Source: Chloroflexota bacterium (GTDB taxonomy: Bacteria > Chloroflexota > Ktedonobacteria > Ktedonobacterales > JADMIN01). Taken from it: a stretch of 40,497 nt of DNA. The notes below the pieces were generated by a model. It worked only from the letters and a program-made list of their open reading frames with translations, did no database searches and was not told the origin of the DNA. Both the position numbers and the translations under genes were made by a program. This document shows, piece by piece, positions 15,798 through 23,206 of the stretch. Within the stretch, counting starts at the first letter, position 1; each line of letters begins with the position of its first letter. The stretch spans positions 1-40,497 of the forward strand of contig JAKAIY010000015.1 in NCBI GenBank assembly GCA_021814145.1, read 5' to 3'.

Positions 15798-17493
15798 TCA
15801 CGCGACCACGCGAATGGGCCCGCCAGTCCTGGCGGCCACCAGCGCGGCCAACTCATCGGGACCGATGGGCGCGGCTCCATTGGCCGGCGCGGCTGCGACG
15901 AGGTAGCGCGGGCTGGTCGGCCAGGAGATCGCCTCGATTGGGTTGTCGGTCAGCATCGTGTAGACTGGGGCTCCGCCAAGGCCGCGCGGGCTCCAGACAA
16001 CCTCGCGCATCATCGCTCAGGGTACAAGCTTTGTCCTGAGCGTCGCCTCCCCGGTGAGGCCGGCGGCGTCCGCACGGATGGTGATCGCGCCGGAGCGCCT
16101 GCCAATCACCAGGGCGATGAACACCCCCGCCAGTCCCAAGAGACCGAGGATCGCGCCCAGGGCAACCGTCCAGAGCGCGGCCCACGGGCTGTCCGCAGAC
16201 GCTCCCTGGACGGAGAAGGACTGTGGGGCGACAATCGCGGCGGGAATGAGGTTCACTCCGAGCAGCGCGCTACTGGCGATGGCGGCGGCGCGGCTCTGGA
16301 ACGCGCCAGCTCAGGGAATATGCGCTATTCGGGCTGTCCAGCGATGGCGCTGCCACAGCGGGCGGCCCATCTATCGCGGCGCGACGGCGGCGAAGCGCGG
16401 TCATCGCGGTGAGCACGGTGAGGAACACGGCTAGGATGCCGAGCGCGGCCACGCTGGGCCAGTTCGCCCAAGGGTAGGGTGTTATGGGGAAGCGGTATTC
16501 GCCAATCGCCAGCGCCCAAAAGAACAATGCGAAGATGGCGCTCGCGAGCGCGTTGATTTGCCAGGCGCTGGCGGGTACCCCGATGAGGTCGCGCCGCAGC
16601 GACTTGGCCAGGGTGCGCGGCTCCAGGCCGGTGCGCGCGGTCACGAGGTTGAGCAGCGCCGCCAGCCGTTGCGCGTTCTCGATCCCCGTCGCGCCAGCGG
16701 GCGCGTATTCGGAGCCCACCCCCGTCCAGTAGTCGCGCCAGATGACAGATTTACTGGGCGCGTAGAGCGCGAATGAGCGGAGGGCGTTCCCTTGCGGGCC
16801 AATCACCTCGAACAGGCGGACCTCATCCCAGACGATAAAGGAGCGGACGCCGGAATTCGTGCGACACTCGATTCCCTCAGCGGTGGCGCGCACGCCGAAC
16901 GGACGGCCAAAGAGAATGGGTACCATACGGCCAGCGTACCATCCCAATCCCGCGATCACCGCGATGACTCCGCAGGAGATAACGGCGGACATCGCCATCT
17001 CGCTCGGGCTCATAGGGCGCGATCGCATCGAGGGAACAAAGATCGGCGCGATACCAAAATAGAGAAAAGCGCCAACCACCCCAATGAAGGCGATCAGAAA
17101 GTAAGGGACCAAGAACACCCGACCGACGATCGCGCTAGGACCGCTCATCCGCCACATCACCTCCAGCGGCTGCGCGCTCACGTCGGGCGCCTGGGCGGGA
17201 TCGGGCTGGATCGTGGCGAGCGGCATCCCTGACAGGTCGCCGCGCAGCGCCGCGGCCCGTTTCTGGTGGCGGCCGCGCGCTTGCGCCGTCCTGAAGAACA
17301 CCATAGCCGCGCCGCCAAGACATATGAGCCCTAAGAAGATGCACATCGCATAGTCAGTGGGTGTGGTATACGGCTCGTCCGCAGAAAACTGATTCCAGAA
17401 ATACCAGGGAAGAATGACTGACGCGATACCAAACGCCAGGCCAGCTAGCAGCATCGCCCACCAGAACCGATCGCTATCGCGCATGCTACCCAT
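15798..17493 (-). pseudogene. broken paralog of the 17527-19512 membrane protein
   Basis: The first 407 codons (17493-16270) match the intact upstream paralog: MGSMRDSDRFWW start, four or so membrane segments, the PFGVRATAEGIE region, and LLNLVTARTGLEPRT. The frame then shifts by one base between about 16300 and 16260, and the reading continues in the new frame as LLGVNLIPAAI. In that frame a stop codon (16017-16019) stands exactly where the intact copy has the Trp of IPWSTMREVVW, after which MREVVW and the C-terminal PIGPDELAALVAAR resume in the same frame to 15798. It lacks the Pro-rich linker (about 70 residues) of the intact copy. A GGAAGGGGG ribosome site precedes ATG 17493, so a truncated 407-residue protein could still be made. 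A sequencing error could explain the shift, but two lesions make decay likelier. Confidence 0.82.
16613..16696 (-). repeat. 84-bp block identical to 18590-18673
   Basis: Every base is the same in the two tandem paralogs at an offset of 1977 bases. It encodes the ENAQRLAALLNLVTARTGLEP region. The flanking sequence has clearly diverged, so the identity is sharply bounded. Confidence 0.9.
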
Positions 17494-17526
17494 GTTTCGC
17501 CCCCTTCCGCTCTGCCATCTCTGCCA

Positions 17527-19512
17527 TCACGCGGAGACACGAATGCTCTGCCCGATGCGCGCGGCGACCAGCGCGGCCAGCTCATCGGGGCCGATGGGCG
17601 CGCCATCGGTGGGCGTGAGCGTGGAGTCGAGGTATTGCGGGCTGGCCGGCCAGGTGATCGTTTGCAGCGGGTCGTCTGTGCGCAGCATATAAGCCGGGGT
17701 GTCGCCGACGCCGTGCGGCGTCCAGACGACCTCGCGCATGGTGGACCAGGGAATCAGGATTGGCTTGAACACGGTCAGCCTGGTCAGCCCATTCGCATCC
17801 GCCCGCACTGTCACCGCCGGAGCGCGCGAGATCCGCAGCGCCACCACGAGTTGCGCAATTCCGCCCATTCCCAGGAAGACCAACACGAACCCCAGGATGA
17901 AGTCCCACAGGCCACCAAAAACGCTGATCAAGACGTTCGCCGGATCGGTTGGCGGCTGATTGTTAAATACCGGATTGATGGAGAAGATGGCGCCATACGC
18001 CTGGAACATGGCGATCGCGCCGGGAATCAGGTTCACCGCCAGCAGCAGCCCAGTCATGAAGACCCGTCCGCGATTTCTGGCTGGCGCGCGGTAGCTCAGG
18101 GCATAGGCGCCGCTGGCCCCATCCAGCGCCGGCGCGGCGACCAGAGGCGGCCCCGCCACCGCGACCACCGGCTTGCGCCACCGCACGCTGGCGACCACCC
18201 GCCGGAGACAGTTCAGGGCCAGCAGCGCCAGCGCCGCCACGCTGGCCCAGTTCACCCAATCATAGTCCGTGACTGGCGCGACCCCTTCAGCGCAAGCCAG
18301 CGCGACCAGGCAAAGCGCAAGCACAACCCATGCTACCGCATTCGACCGCCGATTGCGCGCCCGCTGTCGCGCCTCCGCTGGCAGTTCGAGTCGGACTCCT
18401 GGTACCGTCTGCGCGCCCCCCGCAACGGATGGAGACGGCTCAGGCCCAGCGGTATACGACTCCGGCGCGGGCGGATAGGGCGCAAGCGGGTACGCTGGCT
18501 GCGGATACGGCATGGGTGGATGTGGCGGATATGCTGGCTGCGCGGCCGTTGGCGCGGCTATGGGCGGGCGTTCCAGCTTACGGACGATAGTGCGCGGCTC
18601 CAGGCCGGTGCGCGCGGTCACGAGGTTGAGCAGCGCCGCCAGCCGTTGCGCGTTCTCGATCCCCGTCGCGCCAACTGGGACATATTGAGCGGCGAAGCCC
18701 ACCCGATACTCGCGCCAGGTGAGAGATTTGCCAGGCGCGTAGACCGAAAAAGAGCGACTAAAACCGCTTTCCGCGCCAGACACCTCGAACAGGCGTATCT
18801 CACTCCACGCGAGACGCGCCCGCCTGCCTAACTCGCTCTGGCTCTCGATGCCATCCACCGTGACGCGCAGACCAAATGGACGGCCAAAGAACAGTGTGGG
18901 GCCTACGCGAACCACGACCCAGACTCCGAACGCGGCAATAGCCACAAACAGGACAGCGAAGACAGCTATCCACGCAATCTCGGTTGGGCGCATGGGTCGC
19001 GTACTCGCCGGGGACTCGAAGAGCGAGGGATCGAGAGCGGGATCGAAGTGTGACAGGAGGGCGAAGGCGAGCATGACGCCCGGCGCAACCAACGCTCCCA
19101 GGAGCGATACCCCAAGCTGGAGGCTGTACAAGACCGCCACGATCCGGCTTAGGCGCCATCTGATTTCCAGCGGTTGCGCGCCCACATCCGGCGCGAGCGC
19201 TGGAAAGGGGCGGATGAAGCTCAGCGGCATGCCTGTGAAGTCGCCGCGCAGCGCCGCCGCGCGCTTCATGTGGCGGCTGCGCGACCTCAACGCCAGCGCC
19301 CCGATGAAGGCGGCCTCGCCAAGAAAGGCAAGCCCCATAAATCCCCACATGAGGACAAATCCCTGATATTCTTCAGGCGTCCAGAATGGATCATTCCGCG
19401 GCAACTGTTGTATGAACCACCACGGAACCAGAAACGCAGCGGCAAGAAATGCCAGGCTTGCCAGCAGAAACGTCCACCAGAAACGGTCACGGTCGCGCAC
19501 GGAACCAATCAT
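17527..19512 (-). CDS. large Pro-rich multi-pass membrane protein, unknown function
   Basis: I do not recognise a named family for this 661-residue protein. Two membrane segments lie near the N-terminus (about 10-35, 50-72), with two more around 125-155 and 180-205. A soluble beta-rich segment follows (about 215-320: LRVTVDGIESQSELGRRARLAWSEIRLFEVSG), reminiscent of bacterial PH-like domains; that is a guess. A Pro/Tyr/Ala-rich linker (about 325-375) leads to more membrane helices (about 395-460, 495-520, 550-580). A second beta-rich segment has the same pattern: VTVRADANGLT then IPWSTMREVVW. So the protein seems to be two similar halves, each membrane part plus PH-like part. ATG 19512 follows GGGAAGG directly. 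A broken paralog begins 33 bases after it ends. Confidence 0.7.
   Translation of the reverse strand: MIGSVRDRDRFWWTFLLASLAFLAAAFLVPWWFIQQLPRNDPFWTPEEYQGFVLMWGFMGLAFLGEAAFIGALALRSRSRHMKRAAALRGDFTGMPLSFIRPFPALAPDVGAQPLEIRWRLSRIVAVLYSLQLGVSLLGALVAPGVMLAFALLSHFDPALDPSLFESPASTRPMRPTEIAWIAVFAVLFVAIAAFGVWVVVRVGPTLFFGRPFGLRVTVDGIESQSELGRRARLAWSEIRLFEVSGAESGFSRSFSVYAPGKSLTWREYRVGFAAQYVPVGATGIENAQRLAALLNLVTARTGLEPRTIVRKLERPPIAAPTAAQPAYPPHPPMPYPQPAYPLAPYPPAPESYTAGPEPSPSVAGGAQTVPGVRLELPAEARQRARNRRSNAVAWVVLALCLVALACAEGVAPVTDYDWVNWASVAALALLALNCLRRVVASVRWRKPVVAVAGPPLVAAPALDGASGAYALSYRAPARNRGRVFMTGLLLAVNLIPGAIAMFQAYGAIFSINPVFNNQPPTDPANVLISVFGGLWDFILGFVLVFLGMGGIAQLVVALRISRAPAVTVRADANGLTRLTVFKPILIPWSTMREVVWTPHGVGDTPAYMLRTDDPLQTITWPASPQYLDSTLTPTDGAPIGPDELAALVAARIGQSIRVSA
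18590..18673 (-). repeat. 84-bp block identical to 16613-16696
   Basis: This is the partner of the block in the broken paralog. It encodes the last part of the first PH-like half of the intact protein. Such perfect identity inside otherwise diverged genes suggests gene conversion, and it could also act as a recombination point deleting 1977 bases. Confidence 0.9.
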
Positions 19513-19618
19513 CCTTCCCTATCGGCGGCGCTTCATCACGCGAACGCCGCGCGCCAGGTGGATGATAGCAAAGGTCCTTCGCGGGCGCAATGGAGCGGTG
19601 TATAAGAGACGCAAAGAG

Positions 19619-19661
19619 GCGCGGCTCTCTTTCCTGGCGAATGAGCCAGAGAAAGCCGCGC
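19619..19661 (-). terminator. imperfect hairpin after purB
   Basis: GCGCGGCT (19619-19626) pairs with AGCCGCGC (19654-19661); inside, CTGGC pairs with GCCAG and a CTTTC/GAAAG stretch adds partial pairing with a bulge. On the minus strand it follows the purB stop and is followed by CTCTTTGCGTCTCTT, a weak T-rich tail. Confidence 0.5.
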
Positions 19662-19690
19662 TGGCAGGAATGCTCGGCGCCGTGTAGGCG

Positions 19691-20992
19691 CTACAGCAGC
19701 TTCAGACGCTCGAAGGCCGTGTCAATCCAGGCGAGGTAGGCGGTGGGGTCGGCGATGGCGTCCAGCTCCTCTGGCGTGATCTTCGCCGTCACGTCGGGGT
19801 CGGCCTTGAGCATCGCCAGCAGGCCCTGGCCCTCGTCCTCGTCGCGCCAGACCTTCTGGGCGTTGCGCTGCACCAGCTTGTAGGCCGCCTGGCGGTCCAT
19901 CCCCTTGTCCACCAGCGCCAGCAGGATGCGCGAGGAGTAGATCAGCCCGCGCGTCATGTTCAGGTTGGCGGCCATCCTCGCCGTATTGACCTCCAGCCCG
20001 CTCATGATCTCGTTGAACAGCCAGAGCATGTAGTGCAGCAGTCCGCAGGCGTCGGGCAGGATGATGCGCTCGGTCGAGGAGTGGCTGATGTCGCGCTCGT
20101 GCCAGAGGGCGACGTTCTCCATCGCCGTCACGGCATAGCCACGCAGCACGCGCGCCAGCCCGCAGACGCGCTCGGCCTTTTCCGGATTGCGCTTGTGTGG
20201 CATCGCCGATGAGCCCTGCTGGTTGGCGCCGAACGGCTCGAACGCCTCGCTCAGCTCGGTCCGCTGGAGGTGGCGGATCTCCTGGGCCATCATCTCCAGC
20301 GAGGAGCCGATCAGCGCCAGCGTCGTCACGAATTGCGCATGCCGGTCGCGCTGGATGATCTGCGTTGAGACCGCCTCGACGCGCAACCCCAGCCGCTGGC
20401 AGACATATTCCTCGATTCGGGGCGGGATCGTCGCGTGCGTGCCGACCGCGCCGGAGATCGCGCCGACCGCGATTTCATCTATCGCCGTATCCAGCCGCGC
20501 CTGGCAGCGGCGCAACTGGTCCACCCACATCGCCAGCTTGAAGCCGAAGGTGGTCGGCTCGGCGTGAATGCCGTGCGTGCGCCCGACCATCAGCGTCATC
20601 CGGTGCTCCACCGCCAGCCGCGAGACCGTCTCCGTCAGCGCGTCGAGCTGCTCGCGCAGCAGCGCGCCCGCCTGCGTCAGCTGGATGCTGAGCGCCGTGT
20701 CGAGCATGTCGGAGGAGGTCATGCCGAGGTGCAGGAAGCGCCCCTCCGGCCCCAGCTTCTCCTGCACCGAACGCAGGAACGAGATCACGTCGTGGTGCGT
20801 CTCGCGCTCGATCTGGCGCGCGCGGGCGATGTCATACGTCGCCGCGCGGATCTTTTCCATATCTTCCGGCGAGATGACGCCCTCACGCGCCCAGCCCTCA
20901 CAGACCAGGAGCTCGACCCGCAGCCAGTTATCGAACTTGTTTTCCTCGGACCAGACATGGGCCATCTCAGACCGTGTATAGCGCTCGATCAT
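19691..20992 (-). CDS. purB: adenylosuccinate lyase
   Basis: This 433-residue enzyme catalyses two steps of purine synthesis: SAICAR to AICAR, and adenylosuccinate to AMP, each releasing fumarate. It is a cytosolic homotetramer of the fumarase/aspartase fold. The signature loop GSSAMPHKRNP is at about 260-270. THHDV (65-69), TSSDMLDTA (92-100) and GRTHGIHAEP (137-146) supply other active-site residues, including the general acid His. ATG 20992 (MIERYTR) is chosen because GAGG stands 6 bases before it; ATG 20998 touches that tract directly. The frame is open to 21094 but that part is not family sequence. It is monocistronic here and not in a pur operon. Confidence 0.96.
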   Translation of the reverse strand: MIERYTRSEMAHVWSEENKFDNWLRVELLVCEGWAREGVISPEDMEKIRAATYDIARARQIERETHHDVISFLRSVQEKLGPEGRFLHLGMTSSDMLDTALSIQLTQAGALLREQLDALTETVSRLAVEHRMTLMVGRTHGIHAEPTTFGFKLAMWVDQLRRCQARLDTAIDEIAVGAISGAVGTHATIPPRIEEYVCQRLGLRVEAVSTQIIQRDRHAQFVTTLALIGSSLEMMAQEIRHLQRTELSEAFEPFGANQQGSSAMPHKRNPEKAERVCGLARVLRGYAVTAMENVALWHERDISHSSTERIILPDACGLLHYMLWLFNEIMSGLEVNTARMAANLNMTRGLIYSSRILLALVDKGMDRQAAYKLVQRNAQKVWRDEDEGQGLLAMLKADPDVTAKITPEELDAIADPTAYLAWIDTAFERLKLL

Positions 20993-21395
20993 GGTCATCC
21001 TCGCTCGTATCTGTGTTCTTTGATAATGAACAGCGGCGCGCGACGCCGCGCCTCGCCACGCATGGCGCCCGGCGAATGGGACATAGGGCGACACATCGTA
21101 TCGTATCCCATCGCGCGCGCGTTCTGCCGGACGCGAGAAGGTAGCGGCGAGCGCGCCTCCGCGTGTACAGTCCCCCCAGAGATGGCGGGCGGCGGGCGGC
21201 GAAGGCCCACAAGGAGAGCTAACTTTCAGCCACCGTCCGCGTTATTTTTTTTGCGCTCGTCGCGGTCACGCGACTTTTTGGCAAGGGCGCTGCGAACTGC
21301 GCCCCGACGCCGCGAAGCGTTGAGCGGCGTGTATACGGCGTAGAGAGAGGAAACGCTCTGTACGCGAGGTCACGGACAGGAAGGACAGCTGCGTC
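20993..21395. other. divergent intergenic region with an orphan terminator
   Basis: This 403-base gap separates purB from the plus-strand methyltransferase. It holds an 8-T run (21245-21252) and, just after it, a clean intrinsic-terminator hairpin pointing right (21259-21279). No plus-strand gene precedes the hairpin. An SD-like AAGGAG near 21210 has no start codon behind it. I cannot place promoters with confidence. Confidence 0.5.
21259..21279 (+). terminator. orphan intrinsic terminator or leader hairpin
   Basis: GTCGCG (21259-21264) pairs perfectly with CGCGAC (21269-21274) across a GTCA loop and is followed at once by TTTTT. It lies 117 bases before the methyltransferase start with no upstream plus-strand gene, so it would end a short leader or small RNA. 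Confidence 0.6.
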
Positions 21396-22124
21396 ATGCC
21401 AGAGGAGAGCCGGTATGTGGATGGCACGCACGCCAGCCACATCCAGGATTGGCATGTGGGTGAATCGCCGTGGAAGGCGCGCCATGCGCTGGCGATGTTG
21501 CGCAAGCACAAGCTGGCGCCACAGACGATTTGCGAGGTGGGCTGCGGGGCTGGGGAAGCGCTGCGGCTGATCCAGCAGGGGCTGCCGGAGAGCAGCCAGT
21601 GCGTCGGCTATGACATCTCGCCCTATGCGATTGAGCTGGCGCGGACGCGCGAGCATGAGCGCCTGCGGTTCTACCTGGGCGACATCTCGGCGCTGGCGGG
21701 GCAGCGGTTCGACCTGACACTCGTGCTCGACGTGGTGGAGCATCTGGAGGACTATTTCGCGTTCATGCGCGCCCTGCGGCCGCTTGGGACGCACACGCTC
21801 TTCATGTTTCCGCTGGACCTCTCGGCGCAGATGATACTGCGCCCGGATGGGCTGCTCTACACGCGGCGCGAGTATGGCCACCTGCACTACTTCACCAAGG
21901 AAGTCATCCTGGCGCTGCTGGAAGAGACGGGGTACGAGGTGGTGGACTGGGAATATGCGCGCGAGGGCGTGGAAGAGCCGACCAACGCGCCACGGCGCCG
22001 GCTGATGTCCTTCCCGCGCCGTATCGCGTACGCCCTGAACCAGGACATCGCGGCGCATCTGCTGGGCGGGGCGCGGTTCCTGGCGCTGGCGCGCCAGGGT
22101 CGCGGCGCGTACACTCAGATGTGA
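21396..22124 (+). CDS. class I SAM-dependent methyltransferase
   Basis: This 242-residue methyltransferase has a standard Rossmann core. Motif I is ICEVGCGAGEALRLI (about 46-60); VGYDISPYAIELAR gives the acidic strand-2 end; DLTLVLDVVEHLEDY matches the Methyltransf_23 pattern at strand 4. LHYFTKEVILALLEETGYEVVDWEY near the C-terminus is usual in this group. The N-terminal HASHIQDWHVGESPWKA segment resembles methyltransferases found near glycan and surface polysaccharide genes, so the substrate may be a lipid- or sugar-linked compound; that is a guess. ATG 21396 has GGAAGGA about 11 bases upstream. The alpha/beta hydrolase begins 34 bases after it, likely the same transcript. Confidence 0.82.
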   Translation: MPEESRYVDGTHASHIQDWHVGESPWKARHALAMLRKHKLAPQTICEVGCGAGEALRLIQQGLPESSQCVGYDISPYAIELARTREHERLRFYLGDISALAGQRFDLTLVLDVVEHLEDYFAFMRALRPLGTHTLFMFPLDLSAQMILRPDGLLYTRREYGHLHYFTKEVILALLEETGYEVVDWEYAREGVEEPTNAPRRRLMSFPRRIAYALNQDIAAHLLGGARFLALARQGRGAYTQM

Positions 22125-22158
22125 AGTGGCGAACGGCGCGCGGCGAAAGGAGCCAGCG

Positions 22159-23064
22159 ATGAGTGACGCGGCGGCGCCCCACGAGGGGTTTGTGACGGCT
22201 GGCGGGTTGCGCCTGCGCTACCTGGAATGGGGCCAGCGCGGCGGCGACACGCCCCCGCTGCTGCTCTTGCACGGGCTGGCGTCGTCGGCGGCGATCTGGG
22301 AGCTGGTCGCCCCGGCGCTGGCGGCTGAGCGGCGCGTGGTGGCGCTGGACCAGCGCGGCCACGGGCTGAGCGACAAGCCCGATGACGGCTACGACTTCGC
22401 GACCATCGTAGCGGACGGCGTCGCGGCGGCGGACGCGCTGGGGCTGGGGCCGCGCTTCGCTGTGGCGGGCCACTCCTGGGGCGCGAACGTGGCGCTGGAG
22501 CTGGCGGCGCGGCGCCCTGAGCGGGTAGCGGCGCTGCTGCTGGTGGATGGCGGCTTCGGCATGCTGCGCGAGCGGCCGGGGGCGACGTGGGAGCAGGTGA
22601 GCCGCGACCTGGCCCCGCCGCGCTTCGCCGGGACACCGCGCGAGACATTCCTGGGCTGGGTCCGCCAGGGGATACCCCACGCCGGGCCGGAAGTCGAGGA
22701 GATCGAGCTGCGCATCGTCGAGCTGCGCCCGGATGATACCGTTGGCCCGCGTCTCGCCTTCGAGAACCACATGAAGATCCTGCGGGCGATGTGGGATGAG
22801 GACCCGGCGGCGCTTTTCCCCGCCGTCCGCGCCCCCACGCGCTACATCCTCGCCGAGGGCGCGGGCGTGGGTGGCGCGAGCGTGGCGGCGGAGGACGGCT
22901 TCCTGGCGGCCAAGCGACGCGGCGCGGCGCAGGCCCGCGAGCGGATGGCCGGCGCGCCCTCAGTTGAAGTCATCTGGCTGCCCGACACCGTCCACGACAT
23001 CCCCCTCCAGCGCCCCGCCGAGCTGGCCAGCCACATGGGCGCGTTCCTGCGGGCGGCGCGATGA
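22159..23064 (+). CDS. alpha/beta hydrolase
   Basis: This 301-residue enzyme has the alpha/beta hydrolase fold. The oxyanion-hole motif LLLHGLASSAAIW (36-47), the strand VVALDQRGHGLSDKP (60-74) and the nucleophile elbow AGHSWGAN (103-110, Ser106) are all canonical. DTVHDIP near 276-282 supplies His279. The catalytic acid is not obvious: where many members have an Asp after strand 7, this one reads ILAEGAG, so Glu233 or a displaced Asp may serve. ATG 22159 has AAAGGAG with 6-base spacing; a frame extension to 22126 is not used. It follows the methyltransferase closely. The substrate (ester, epoxide or other) cannot be told. Confidence 0.85.
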   Translation: MSDAAAPHEGFVTAGGLRLRYLEWGQRGGDTPPLLLLHGLASSAAIWELVAPALAAERRVVALDQRGHGLSDKPDDGYDFATIVADGVAAADALGLGPRFAVAGHSWGANVALELAARRPERVAALLLVDGGFGMLRERPGATWEQVSRDLAPPRFAGTPRETFLGWVRQGIPHAGPEVEEIELRIVELRPDDTVGPRLAFENHMKILRAMWDEDPAALFPAVRAPTRYILAEGAGVGGASVAAEDGFLAAKRRGAAQARERMAGAPSVEVIWLPDTVHDIPLQRPAELASHMGAFLRAAR

Positions 23065-23131
23065 GCGCGCCGCCTGGCCGTCAGATCGCCAGGATTCCAT
23101 TAGTAGAAGCGCAAAGGCAATCGAAATTGAA

Positions 23132-23162
23132 TTGAGCGTCGCTAGCCAACGCATGCTATACT
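23132..23162 (+). promoter_or_regulatory. candidate promoter of the AAA+ gene
   Basis: TTGAGC (23132-23137) and TATACT (23157-23162) stand 19 bases apart in a locally AT-richer stretch 45 bases before the start codon. The spacing is 1-2 bases longer than ideal. It would make the AAA+ gene independent of the hydrolase gene. Confidence 0.35.
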
Positions 23163-23206
23163 CCATGTAATGCGCGATTGGTAAATCTGCGCTGGAGGTG
23201 GCATGT

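Noticed and set aside
16017-16019. TGA in the broken paralog as a selenocysteine or recoded Trp codon
   Set aside because: The same copy also has a frameshift, no SECIS-like hairpin follows, and other genes in the window end with TGA, so Trp recoding is not used.
23198-23206. GTG at 23198 as the start of the AAA+ gene
   Set aside because: It overlaps the GGAGG ribosome site itself; ATG 23207 has ideal 8-base spacing from that site.
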